Origin: Heterohyrax brucei
Taxonomy: Eukaryota > Chordata > Mammalia > Hyracoidea > Procaviidae
Assembly: GCA_028571685.1 (NCBI GenBank)
Contig: CM053141.1
Span: 1,984,001 to 2,048,000 of the forward strand
Direction of reading: 5' to 3'
Length of the DNA: 64,000 bases
Shown here: piece after piece, positions 33,481 to 45,394 of the stretch
Layout: every line of letters begins with the position of its first letter
Position numbering within the stretch: the first letter of the stretch is position 1
Notes under the pieces: model-generated
What the model saw: only the letters and a program-made list of their open reading frames with translations
Databases searched by the model: none
What the model was told of the DNA's origin: nothing
Made by a program: the position numbers and the translations under genes

Positions 33481-34017
33481 TTTCTGGTGAGTCACGGTGG
33501 CCTCTGATTGGGCCAGACTCGTGTTGGGGAGCTTGCTGCGGCTGGTGCTGGCCTCTCACAGAGACTAGTGTGGAGGGAAAGGTGCAGCCAGGAGGCACAA
33601 CTGGTTTCAGGACCGCGCTGTGCCCTAGGCCACTCCTCACCTCTGGAATTCCCTAGGAAACTCCCATGGGACAGGAATCTTGCCTAAAAATAATCCCCAG
33701 GGATGAGAACCTAGCCTAGTGGTCAAGGAGTAATTTGTATGGAGACACTTGCAAAAGCTTTACAGAATTTTGATTTGGGGAGAACATTCTGATTTTGTGA
33801 TCCAAGACACTGCTACAGCATTTCCCTGATCATGAGCCTCATGCTGTGTGAGTGGCAGGCAGGGCCAATTGTGATGCACAGGCCACTGTCCTCACCATCA
33901 CCCATATGTTTGCGACCAATGGTCTCTGGGGGAGCCTGTCTGCCGGTCAGGGTGAACGTATCCTCTTGCCTGATGGATGGCACTGAGTCCTTCATCTTTG
34001 CTGGAATTTAGCACTCT
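33481..34017. other. Unique DNA, no gene seen
   Basis: No coding exon or repeat was recognised between the TG tract and the RTE element. Confidence 0.4.
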
Positions 34018-34625
34018 AGCTATGAAACGGCATTTGACTGTGTGGATCATAGCAAATTATGGCTAACATGGTATTAAATGGGGATTCCAGAACAGTTAAT
34101 TGTGCTTGTAAGGAATCTGTACATGGAACAAGAGGCAGTCGTGTGAACAGAACAAGGGGACACTGCATGGTTTCAAGTCAAGAAAGGTGTGTGTCAGAGT
34201 TGTATCCTTTCACCATACTTCTTCAATGTGTATGCTGAGCAAATCATCTGAGAAGCTGGGTTATGTGAAGAATGAGGCATCAGGATTGGCAGATGACTTA
34301 GTAACAACCTGTGTTACAGATACCACCACCTTACATGCTGGAAGTGAAGAGTATTTGAAACACTGATGAAGATCAAGGACCACAGCCTTCAGTATGAATT
34401 ACACTTCAATGATGAGAAAATAAAAATCCTCATAACTGGACCAGTAAGCACATTGTCATAAATGGAGAAATGATTGAGATTGTCAAGGATTTCATTTCAC
34501 TTGGGTCCACACTGAAGGCCCATGTAAGCAGCAGTCAAGAAATCAAAAGACGCATTGCATTGGGAAAATCTGTTGCAAAGGACCTCTTTCAAGTATTGAA
34601 AAGTAAAGATGTCACCTTGAATATT

Positions 34626-36049
34626 AAAGTATGCCTGACCTAGGGGGGCGGGGCCAAGATGGTGCACTAGACACATGTCTCCTCAATTCTCTCTGGAAAC
34701 TAAGGCCTGGAGCAATAACTTAGTGGAGCAGTGTGGACATCCGAGGAGCCCTAAGATCTGGCATAGGGTTGCCAGATTCGACTAGGTGCCAATGACAGGG
34801 TAACTACCTCCCTCAAAGATGAGGCAGTGGCACGTTGAGTTCTGTTTTGGCTGACTCGTTGTTTGGGTGGACTGTGGGTACTGATGCCATATTTGTTATC
34901 CAGGAGGCGGGGCTGGGCATGAGCCATCTAATATGCTGAACTGCAGCTTTAAGTGAACAGTGTATAGTGCAGCAGAGAGACTGTGCTTGGGACAGCTACG
35001 TATTGAGAGCCCAGCAGCTGACTGAGGGCAACATTGCCTCTCCACCCTCTCTTTTCTGAGCTGTGCCATAGATTCTGCTGTTTGATGACAGCTCAGGCAG
35101 GATACCATCTTGGTTGGCTTGGAGGTGAAATCAGCCACTGACGGTCTTAGCTGGAACTGATATTCATGCTGAGAAGCAGGGCCTGTCTGGAAAGTGCTTC
35201 TCTAGCAGAACAGCTATGTTTAGGGTGATGGTGCCTAGAGTTATGGAGGGGGCCTGGCAGAAGATGGCAGGAAGGCTGTAACCCCTCCCTGCTTTGAACC
35301 ACATCATAGCATGTGTGGATGGCCTATGCGGAGCTTTCATGGTCAGCTGGAAGGTGGAGCTTGCCGCACCTGAAGGCCTGACTGATTTTGGCAACTGTTG
35401 GACAGCTCCTCACTTGGCAATGAAGTACCTTTTAAAATAAGACCACCTGGAGAACTGACTGCTGAGCAGCTGGCATCATCTCCACCCTTCACTGATTTGT
35501 ATCACAGGGTCAGCTGACGGCCCCCTGAGTGATTCCAGAAGTAGGGTGCCATCTTTCAGACGGGAGGTAGAGCCTGCCAGATCAGATCATCCACCTGGGG
35601 CCAGTAACAAGAGTACACAGAGACAGCTGGTGACCAACTGCCTTCTTAAAACTACATCTCAGCTCCTGTTGAGGTAACTAGCACCAGAGAAACCAAACAG
35701 CTTCTAGATGGTGTGCATACAACAATGAATAGCCAACCATTTAAAGAAATAGTCTGCCATGGCTCCAGAAAATTCCCAAAATAAAGAACCAAAAGACTTC
35801 CCAGATGAAGAAGACTTTCTGAAAGTATCGGAGGTCGAGTACAAAAGAATTATATATAGAGCTGTCTTAGAGATTAAACAAAGTGCAGCAGAACAAATGA
35901 AGAACTAAGCAAACTATTTGAATTGATGGAACATCAATGGTCTGAAATCCAGCAGATCAGTTACAAAATTACAGAATTAGGCAGTTCAAAGCCAAAAGAG
36001 CAGAACTGAGGAGATGGAAGCCACGGTTAGTAATGTGTGCCTGACCTAG
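34626..36049 (+). mobile_element. 3'-truncated L1 insertion with 18-bp target-site duplications
   Basis: The L1 body (about 34644-36031) keeps the 5' end (ggggccaagatggtgcacta) and a 5' UTR of about 1.1 kb, then the first part of ORF1. It stops abruptly inside ORF1 with no poly(A). Flanks are aaagtatgcctgacctag (34626-34643) and aatgtgtgcctgacctag (36032-36049), 16 of 18 matching. The upstream junction (att/aaag) resembles an L1 endonuclease site. Host sequence on both sides is the same RTE element, so the boundaries are certain. Confidence 0.88.
35759..35908 (+). pseudogene. L1 ORF1 N-terminal fragment, stop at codon 50
   Basis: Begins MAPENSQNKEPKDFPDEED and continues FLKVSEVEYKR, matching the ORF1 N-terminus of the L1 at 1-6026. 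A stop at codon 50 follows a frame shift near QMKN. Downstream sequence to about 36015 still resembles the coiled-coil part in another frame (gaattgatggaacatcaatg), then the L1 ends. Confidence 0.85.
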
Positions 36050-36634
36050 CCGTGGTATTTGCAATCATATCATATATATATGTGAAAGCTAGACAGTGAA
36101 CAACCAAGACAGAAGAAGAATTGATGCCTTTGAATTGTGGTGTTGGAAAAGAATATTGAATGTACGGTGGACTGCTGAAAGAATAGATGTGTTCTAGAAG
36201 AGGCCCAACCAGAGTGCTCCTTGTAATCAAAGGTGGGAAGACTCAGTCTTGTCGGGAAGGATCAGTCCCTGGAGAAGGGATTGACAAAGTGTCTGCAGTG
36301 ATGGGCTTAAGCATAAAAATGACTGTGGGCGTGGTGCTGGGCCAGGCAGTGTTTTGTTCTCTTGTGCATGGGGTCGCTGTGAGTCGGAACCAACTCATTG
36401 CCACCCAACAACAGCAACAGCAATGGCTAATGATCATGAGCATTTTCTCATGTATCTGTTAGCTACCTGGATGTCTTCTTTGGTGAAGTGCCTGTTTGTA
36501 TCCTTTGCTCCTTTTTAAATCAGATTATGTGTCCTTTTGTTGTTGAGGTTTTGTAGTATTGTGCAGATTTTGGAGGTTAGATGCTGGTGGGATTTTTCAT
36601 AGCCAAATTCTTCCCGAGTCTGTAGGTTGTCTTT

Positions 36635-36988
36635 TTACACTTTTGGTGAAGTCTCTGGATGAGCATCAGTTTGAGTTTTAGGAGTTCCTAGTTGTCTGTT
36701 TTCTCTTCTGGTGTTCGTGTATTGTTTGTAATGGTTTATATTTTGTTGATGCTGTGTATTACAGCTCCCAGCATTGTCCTTATTTTTTCTTTCATAATCT
36801 ATCACTTTAGAGTTTATGTGTAGGTCTTTAATACATTTTGAGTTAGTTTTGGGACATGGTGTGAGATATGGGTCTTGATTCATTTTCTTACACATGGATA
36901 TCCAGTTATGCCCACAATATTTGTTGAAGAGACTATCAGTTTCCCAATTTGTGGATTTTTGTCCTTTGTCATTTATCAGCTTATACAT
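36635..36988 (-). pseudogene. L1 ORF2 C-terminal fragment
   Basis: A minus-strand 117-codon frame including INDKGQKSTNWETDSLFNKY, then WISMCKKMNQDPYLTPCPK, which matches the region C-terminal to the RT in L1 ORF2. The adjacent frame 37176-37502 contains KMKYLGINLNRVLKNLC, then RRLNIEKMSIIPK, further upstream in the protein. Both are disconnected and non-functional. Confidence 0.85.
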
Positions 36989-37532
36989 GGATAATATTAT
37001 ATCTGGATTGTCAGTTCTGTTTCATAGTCTATGTATTGGTTGTTGTACTAGTTCTAGGCTGTTTGGACTACGATGGTGGTGTAATATTTTCTACAGTCCA
37101 GTAGCATAAGTCCTCCCACTGCGTTCTCCTAAGTCAGTGATGCTTTGCGTATCCACAGGGTTTTCACTGTCCGTATTAAGTTAGCAATTTGTTTCTCTGA
37201 CTCCTTAAAAAATGCTGTTGCAATTGTTTGTGGATTACCGTGTATCTGTAGATCGGTTTGGGTATTATAGACATCTTTTCAATGTTGAGTCGTCTTATCC
37301 ATAATAAGCATAGGCTTCTCCATGTATGTAGACCTCTTACAGTTTCTTGTAGTAGTGTCTTGTAGTTGTCTTTGCATAAATTTTTTAAGACTCTGTTTAG
37401 ATTTATTCCTAAGTATTTCATTTTCTTGGTGGCTATTGTAAATAGCCATTGATTCTGTGATTTCCTCTTTGAGAGTCTCTTTGTTGGTGTAGAGAAATTC
37501 AACTGATTTTCGTATTTATCTTGGATACTTGT

Positions 37533-38042
37533 TGTTTTAGTCAGCTAGCACTGCTCTAACAGTGCTGCTTTAACAAAAGAAGGTTTATTCTTACACAGTT
37601 CGGTAGGCTACGAGTCTAAATTCAGTATGTTCCACTCCAGAGGACAGCTTTTCCCCATTGTCAGCTCTGGAGACAAGTCTGGCATTGCATCATTCTTTGT
37701 CCAGGGAACATCTTGGCACAGGAACCTCAAGTCTGAAGGACGCATTCTTCACCCGGTGCTGCTTTCTTGATGGTGTGAAGTTCCCAATTCTTTGCTTGCT
37801 TTCCTTTCCTTTTATCTCCTGTAGGACAAAAGGATTAAGGGTGGGGCAAGCCATACTCCAGGGAAATTTCCTTTACAGTGGAGCAGGGAGATGATCTTAT
37901 AAAGCGATTTACAGTCCCACTCTAATCCTTTAACACACAGCATAGAAAAATCACAAAATGCAGGACAATCATAGAATACAGGGAATAATGGCTAGCCACA
38001 TGGCTACACATACTTTTGGGGGGCATAATTCAATCCATGACA
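37533..38042 (-). mobile_element. MaLR-like solo LTR inside an L1, minus strand
   Basis: A 510-bp sequence with TGT...ACA ends (tgttttagtcagctagcact at the left, aattcaatccatgaca at the right). On its own strand it starts tgtcatggattgaattatgc, close to the LTR at 9429. No interior remains, so it is a solo LTR, probably formed by LTR-LTR recombination. Flanking L1 sequence resumes on both sides. Confidence 0.85.
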
Positions 38043-38329
38043 TTTGGATATGGCCCAGGATACTTTGCTAAACTCTTCTATTCCTGTAGATTGATTGATT
38101 TATGTATTTATTTTTGTGTGCATGCAGATTCTTTAGGTCTCTCTGTGTAAAGAATAATATCATTTGCAAATGGAGATACTTTCCCTACCAGTCTGGATAC
38201 CTCTTATTTTATTTCTCTAGCCTGATTCCAGTGTTGAATAAAAGTGATGATAAAGCCCATCCTTGTCTGGTGCCTGTTCTCCAGGGGACTGCTTTCAGCT
38301 GCTCTCCATTTAGGATGATGCTGGCTCTT

Positions 38330-38518
38330 GGCTTGGTATACCAAAAGCAAACCTACTGACGTCTAGTTGATAGTGACTGTCAAAGCGACTGTATAGCACA
38401 GAGTAGAACTGCTCCACAGAGTTTCCAAGGAGTGCCTGGTGGATTGAAACTGCCGACATTTTGGTTAGCAAAGGTAGCACTTAACCCACCACACCACTAC
38501 ACCATTAGGCTTTATATA
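38330..38518 (-). mobile_element. AfroSINE inside the L1, with imperfect duplication
   Basis: The SINE (38341-38507) runs from ccaaaagcaaacctactgac to ccaccacaccactacacc. It is flanked by ggcttggtata (38330-38340) and ggctttatata (38508-38518), 9 of 11 matching. L1 sequence continues on both sides, confirming insertion after the L1 was in place. Confidence 0.85.
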
Positions 38519-41383
38519 AATGCCGTTTATTCTATTGAGTATGTTCACATCTATTTCTATTTTGCTGGGAATTTTTAACATGAATGGGTGTTAGACTTGG
38601 TCAAATGCCTCTTTTGTATCAATTGATAAAATAAAGTATTTCTTGTCTAATGTTGAACCATCTCTGCACCCTGGTATGAATCCCAGTTGGTCATGGTGAA
38701 TGAATTTTTGATATGTTGTTGAATTCTATTGGCTAGAATTTTGTTGATGATTTTTGCACCTAAGTTCATGGGTGATATTGGTCTGTAATTTTCCTTTTTT
38801 TTCCTCTTCTTTACCTGGTTTTTGTATCAGGGCCATGCTGGCATTATAGAATAAGTATGGCAGTATTCTGTCCTTTTCTGTCCTCTGAAATACTTTGAGT
38901 AACAGTGGTGTTAACTCTTCTCTGAGAATTTGGTAGAATTTTCCAGTGAAGCAGTCAGGGCAGGGACTTTTTTTTTTGGTTGGGAGTTTTAAAATTGTCT
39001 TTTCAACCTCTTCTTTACTTATGGATTTATTTTATTGTTCTACTTCTTTGTTAGTTTAGATAGGTAGTGTGTTTCTAGCCATTTGTCCATTTCCTCTAGG
39101 CTTTCAAATTGGTTATAGTACCATTTTTCATCATGTTCGGTTATGATTCTTTTAATTTTGGTTGGTTGTGTCGTTTCTTATTCAGGTTATTTGCTTCCTC
39201 TCCTGTTTTTATTTTTTCAGTTTGGTCAGTGGTTCATTGATTTTGTTGATCTTTTCAAAAAACTTGTTAACTTGGTCTTGTTAACCCTTTCAATTGTTTT
39301 TCTATTCTCTAATTGATGGGATTCTGTTGTACTTTATGCTATTTTCTTTCTTCTGGTGTCTGAGGAGTTCTTTTGTTGCTCTTTCTGCTTGTTCTAGTTA
39401 TCCTGTTAATGCTTTGGATTGAGCCCTTTTTTCTTTTTGGATGCATGCATTTATTGAAACAAATTGACCTCTCAGCACACCTTTGTTGTGCCCCAAAGGT
39501 TCTTATAGGATATGTTTGCATTCTCATTGTATTCTATGATTTCCATTATAACCCAGTAATTTTTGGGCAAGGTGTTGTTCAGTTCCATATTTTTATTTTT
39601 CCCATAGTCTTTCTATTACTGATTTCTACTCTTATGGCTTTATGGTCTGAAAAGATGCTTTGCAGTATTTTGATGGTTCGATTTTGTTAAGGCTTTCTGT
39701 TTTGCCTAATGCGTGGTCTATTCTGGCTAATGTTCCATGGTTGCTGGAGTAGAAAGTATGCTTAACTGCTGTCAGGTGGTGTTTTCCTGTACATGTCTGT
39801 GAGTCAGCCTAGTTGACTGTGGTGTTTAGATCTTCCTTGTCTTTTTTTGTGCTTCTTTTGAGATGTTCTGTCTCTCTCAAGAAGTGGTGTGATAAAGTCT
39901 ACTGCTGTTATTCTGGAGCTGTCTGTTTCTCTTCTCAGTTGTGTTTGCATTCATTTTATGTATTTGAGAGTCTAGTCACTGAGTGCATAAGTATTTAATA
40001 TGGTCTCCGGGTGTGTTGACCCTTTAATCGTTATATAGTGTCCTTCTTATTGTGGATCCTCCTTTGAAGTCTGTTTATCAGAAATTAATATTGCCACCCC
40101 TGATCTTTTTTGAATGTTGTTAGCTTGATATATGTATTTTTTCTACTTTGTGAGTTTTAGTTTGAGTCTTTAAGGTATGTCTATTGTAGGTGGCATATAA
40201 ATGGATCATGGTTTTGTATCCATTGTGCCACTTTCTGTCTCTTTATTGGTGCATTTAATGTGTTTATGATCATTCTAATGATTGATATGTATGGATTTAG
40301 TGCTGTCATTTTGATGCTTTTTTTGTGCATTGTTGACAATTTCTTTGCTGAGTCACTTTTTATTGTTTTCCTTCCCTCTTTTTCATTGTTGCTGGTTTTG
40401 TATTTACCAATAGTTCATGGTTTCCTTGTTTTTTATTTTGATGTGTAGAATTATTAATTTCCTTTGTGGGTACCTTAAAATTTACTCCTATTTTTTCTAA
40501 ATGTAAGTCTGTCTTTGATTTCTTTGTATTGTCTTGAGTCCCTCTCCATATGAAAGATCTGTGACTACATTTTTTAGATTTTTTGTTATAATTTTGATAT
40601 GGCTTACATAATAACATCTTTGTTTTCCTAGTTTCAGGGTTTTATTATTGTGATTTCCCTATATGGTTTGATATCTAGTTGCTCTGTCCTGGTCTCTAGC
40701 CTTGGATTATAATCTGATGTTACTGATTTTCTGACAAATGGATTCTCTTTAGTATTTCATGTAATTTTGATTTAGTGTTTGCAAATTGTCTAAACTTTTG
40801 GTTATCTGGAAATGTCCTAATTTCACCATTATATTTGAGAGACAGCTTTGCTGGATATATAATTCTTGGATGGCAATTTTTTTCCTTCAGGATTTTGTAT
40901 GTATCATGCTATTGACTTCTTATCTGCATGGTTTCTGCTGAGTAGTCTAAGCTTGATGTTATTCATTCTCCTTTGTCAGTTATTTTTTGTTTATCACCAG
41001 CTGCCTTTAAAATTCCCATCTTACCTTTAGGTTTGGCAGTTTTGATTGTAATATGCCTTGGTGTCTTTCTTTTGGGGATCTACCTTGTGTGGAGTTCAAT
41101 GAGTATCTTGGATAGATGTCTTCTTAAATTTCATGATAGCAGAGAAGTTTTCTGTCAACAAAACTTTGACAATTACTGTTGGATTTTCTATTATCCTTTC
41201 ACTGTTCTGGTACTTGAATCACTCATGGGTTACTCCTGCTGATAGAGTCCCCACAATTGTTAGTGTTTTTTAAAAATTTTGTCTAATTTTTCTCTAGATA
41301 TGTTTATGTGGGGTGTTTTATCTTCAGTCTCACTAATTCTGGCTTTCATTGCCTCAGTTCTGCTCTCTTTACTTTGTATAACC

Positions 41384-41460
41384 CATTGCCATTGAGTCAG
41401 ATCTGGTTCATAGTGACCCTAGAGGTCAGAGTAGAACTGTCCCATATTGTTTCCAAGGAA
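41384..41460 (-). mobile_element. AfroSINE fragment inside L1 ORF1 region
   Basis: Reads aacccattgccattgagtca, then gtgaccctagaggtcagagt and tgtttccaagga, then L1 sequence resumes (attgtctaattctgtgattc). Only the 3' half is present. Confidence 0.8.
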
Positions 41461-42712
41461 TTGTCTAATTCTGTGATTCTATTACTGATATTCTGAATTT
41501 CTACATGCTGTTTATGTTTGTTCCCTTGCAGCGTGTTCAGTCTGTCATTATGCTCTGCTGATTTTCTTCATGATCTCTTGAAGAGTTCCAAATACTAATT
41601 TTTGGTAATCTGCATCTGATAAGTCCATGAATTTCTCTCCATCTGGAAAAGTTCTTGATTCTGAGCCATCATGGTCTGCTTCTGTCAGTGATTTGATATT
41701 GACTGTTGTTTCAGAGCCATCAGTAAGTTGTATTTTTTTTTTATGTTTGCCAAGTGTGTTCTAGCTGCTTGTTTTATTTTGAAATGGCAGAATAGTCTGG
41801 TTATGTGAACTAGTTTGGTTACCATTGCCTTTGAGTCTCTAACATCCTGTTACCAGATTGTTGGAGCTGTTACTAGGCAGGTGAGTCTTGACATACATTT
41901 CCATTTCTTAGAGTATTCAGCTTATGTGCCCAAGTAGTCAGTCACCGAACGTGTGGTGCAGGCTTTCCCCTACGGTACTATATGAGCAGGGGTGATTGGT
42001 GTAGGCACAGACATATGGCATAACACTCCATAATAGGCAGGCAGGTGACAGTGGTCAGTGAGTGTATTTTTGGAAACTGTGTCCCTATATCCCTGAGCCT
42101 AGATTAAGGAACTGTTTCTGCCCTAAGTTCCTGGCATGGGGAAGATGGCAGATTATTTTACTTGCTTGTTTTCTTTCCTTTTTTTTTTCTTTAAATAGTT
42201 CCCTCATGAAGTCTAGGAGAATGGATTAGTTCATGTGTAAGGGATCCTACTTGCATCCCAGGAATAGATCAATCTGTGGAGCCAGGTGCAGAGAAGGGGA
42301 AGCACTACGAAAAGGGAGATTTATACTGAAGGGCAGATTTAGATCTTTCTGGGTAGAATAAATGCAATCTACTTAGCTTCTGACAACCAGATACCATTTT
42401 TCACTGATTCTAGAAACATGAGTAGGCTCTGTGCCCCTCTGTCTCTCCCACTGAGAAAGACAGTGTGTAAGCCACTGCTGTGCTCATCAAGCTCTCTGTC
42501 TGTGGGGTGCCGATCCCCATCAGGTCAGGGCCAGCCAGTCCTGGGTACTTCTGGATTTACTATGCTTTCCCTCAGTGCAATCTCTCAACATTCCCTTTGA
42601 TTTTTCAGGGGCTCCTAAAATGTCATATGTAATCATTCACTTGCTTTTTGGGGTCTCTTGTTAGAAGGATCACAGAAAACATCTGACTACTGTACCATCT
42701 TAGCCAGAATTT

Positions 42713-43477
42713 GCTTTTTTAAAACAGATATTTTTGTGGCATTTGGGGGAATTTCCTACATGTTGTAAAATGATTTGCTGATCACAGCATTGCATAATCT
42801 TGGAATCAAATGTGTGTTATAGGGTAGCCCAGTATGCCATTGAACATCTGTGTGACTCCCTTGTAATCTAAGAACTTATCTTAAATGTTTAAATACTGAA
42901 AAAATGCTATAGAAAGAACCTAACTTGTGTTCACTAGGATTGGCTGAAGAAGTGTGTGTAGAGTAGCTAGCAGTTGCTTGCATGGGTGTGTGGTGTTTCT
43001 TTTTAGGATGAGAATGAGTTCCTGGGCTGGAATCCAGTCTCCACCAACAAAATTATTAATCAAATAATAGAAAGTGACTTGTATAAATTACAAAGTAATT
43101 TGTAATGATACGTAATGTACATTGTAAAATAATTTATGAGTATAAATAATTTAAGACATTTAGAATAATTTAGAGTCAATTGCTTCATGAATATGTTTGT
43201 GGTAATTGGCTCTCTGGGTAACTATCATGCATTTAGTCGAAATTGTGCTGGGGGCTTAAACAATTGACTAAAAATGTCAATTTTGTGTAGGTGTTTGTGT
43301 GACTCCTTCACTCTTTACATAAACAGATAGATCACCCACCCCCAACCCTCACCCAGCTGTCTGTGGCAGGTTAGTGACAGCCTGGCTTGACATGTGAAGA
43401 TCTCTCTCTTTACTCTTCTACTTGGATCAACCTCAGTGCCCACTGAGGAAACAGTCAAAGAATCCAGTGTTGGATTG
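42713..43477. other. AT-rich unique DNA
   Basis: Strongly AT-rich between about 43050 and 43200. No exon or repeat was recognised. Confidence 0.4.
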
Positions 43478-43990
43478 CATGTGGTCCTTCTGCAAAGGAC
43501 TTCTTTAAAGTGTTGAAAAGCAAAAATGTCACTTTGAGCTCTAAAGTGTGACTGGTCCAGGCTATGATATCTTTTGTCACCTCATATGCCTGTCAAAATC
43601 TGGATGATGAATAACAAAGGCTGAAAGAGAATTGATGCCTTTGAACTCCAGTGTTGGCGAAAAATATTAAATATACAATGGACTAGCAGAGAATGAACAA
43701 GTTTTGTTCAGAGGAAACATAGCCTGAGTGGTGAATTAGAAGCAAGAATGGCAAGACTTCATCTCACACACTTTGGACATGTTGTCAGCAGAAGAACATC
43801 CTTCTGGAGAAAGCGGAAGGTCAGCAAAAGAGGAAGAAGGTCCTCAGTGAGATGGTTGAGTTAGTGGCTGCAACAGTGGACTCAAACATGTGATTGTGAG
43901 GATGGTGAGTATCGAGCATTGTTTGCTTGTGTTGTACGCAGGGGAGCTGTGAGTTAAAACCAGCCGCACAGCACCGAACACAAGAACAAC
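43478..43990 (+). mobile_element. RTE LINE 3' region, plus strand
   Basis: Shows attgatgcctttgaactcca, then gcaagacttcatctcacaca, then gacatgttgtcagcagaaga and a decayed tail. It is the plus-strand equivalent of the 3' half of the element at 25004. Confidence 0.85.
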
Positions 43991-44797
43991 CATCACTATG
44001 GGAGCAACTCATCAGATTTTTCTCCAGCAAGGTGACTGAATGGGTTGCAACTGTCTGCCTTTTGGAAATGTAGCCTACATATCTACAAAATTTAAAAATG
44101 TGCGTGCATCTCCAGCTGGCCAGTTGCAAAATTGCCAGGTTGCCTAAAGCAGTCAGTGTTAACGCTGGTGAAATAGGCTCACATAGTGGTTTTTGAGTCA
44201 AGTCCCAACACTGCTTAGGTCTGGATTGGTGATGACCTTAGGTTGACTTGCCTGGATTGAACTCTGGTCTGTGATTCTCAGACTCCATCAGCTCTTTTCA
44301 ATGTTTCCCATGTGGTTGCACACAGAACACGAGAATCTTTGTATATGATTTTGGTCAATGTTAGGGACTGGTGACCCAGAGGGGCCATCTGAATTGTAGT
44401 CCTTTGGCATTCTAAACCATGCTGGATGCTTCTTACTGAGGCTCTTGTCTCCCAAGGAAATGGTCCTCTCTTCCTTTTGGCAGGTTCGTCTTATCCTATA
44501 ACCTTCATGTTCTAATGTGGGAAAATCACCACTTGCCACTGGTGGAAAATATTGTGCACAAACCAGGCCTTTGAAGGATCATGATCTCATTGTATTTTAT
44601 CTTCCGTATGAGGCGTGGGGGAGACTTAGAAAATAAATGAAGGCTTCAGCTGTGGAGTATCTGAGTGCATACTTCAGCTCTGACTCTATTTAGGAAGCTA
44701 CAGATAAGCTCTGCAAATATGCTTCATTTCATGTGGCACTGGATGACAGGCTGCTGTCATATTTTTAATTTTTTTTTCCTGGGCTTTTTAACCCATC
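43991..44797. other. Unique DNA, no gene seen
   Basis: No coding exon or repeat was recognised. Confidence 0.4.
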
Positions 44798-44906
44798 CAC
44801 TAAAACACACTGCTGCCGACTTGGGTCTAACTCATAGTGACCATATAGGTCAGAGTAGAACTGCCCCATGGAGTTTCCAAGCAGTGCCTGGCGGACAGCT
44901 TACTGT
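44798..44906 (-). mobile_element. AfroSINE, minus strand, 5' truncated
   Basis: Begins aacacactgctgccgacttg and includes aactgccccatggagtttcc, then gcagtgcctggcgga, after which similarity ends. Confidence 0.85.
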
Positions 44907-45394
44907 TTTTCTTAATTTTCTTTTCTGCTTTTGCTTCAGTCTGCAGGTTACTGACTGATCAATGTGCTGCTGAGATAAGAAATCTAATTTAATTTTTAGT
45001 GACTTTGAACAGTCTTTGGCCATGTGGAGTTTCCTCTAGAGTAGTGTGCTAGCCCAGCTAGTTATATTTGATTTTCCTCTGAAAATTATAGAACAGGACC
45101 TTACAGATGCCACACTGTATCATGAGCACGCTAGGGCTCTTGAGGTAAGGAGATGCCTTTTTTTTAAAAAACTTGATTGTTGGTAAATGTGCAGCCATCA
45201 AGATGAGTTCCCTTTCAACAACATCTGTATGTGTCGTTCAGTCGTGCTGCTTCTTCACATCATGTCAGCACTCTCATGGCTTCCATTCTCAGTTGTTCCT
45301 GTCCTGTTGACGTCAGTCATTGCCCGTCTGATCTTTCCACCCATGCTTTAGAATGACTGTTGACTGTTTGGCCTTACCCAGTTAACTTTTTAAG
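44907..45394. other. Unique DNA, no gene seen
   Basis: No coding exon was recognised. A poly-T/A stretch lies at 45158-45170. Confidence 0.4.

Larger units (their letters stand above)
34018..36425 (+). mobile_element. RTE (BovB-like) LINE, plus strand, split by an L1
   Basis: A 5'-truncated RTE starting near RT motif A (catttgactgtgtggatcat) and ending at gtgagtcggaaccaactcat, then cccaacaacagcaacag. It is interrupted at 34644-36031 by an L1 piece. The catalytic C box reads agataccaccacc where the YADD codons should be, the same Asp-to-Thr change seen in the copy at 25 kb, plus a small deletion. The frame is destroyed by many indels. Confidence 0.9.
36426..42712 (-). mobile_element. L1 LINE, long, minus strand, with nested insertions
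   Basis: A second L1 on the minus strand, lacking about the last 400 bp compared with 1-397 of the first L1. Pieces in order: ORF2 C-terminal (36635-37502), RT region (about 38043-39000), endonuclease region (about 39600-40300), ORF1 region (about 40800-41800) and 5' UTR ending at the 5' boundary near 42712 (accatcttagccagaatt). It carries a solo LTR (37533-38042) and two AfroSINEs (38341-38507, 41384-41460). The left end abuts the 3' tail of the RTE. Confidence 0.88.
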
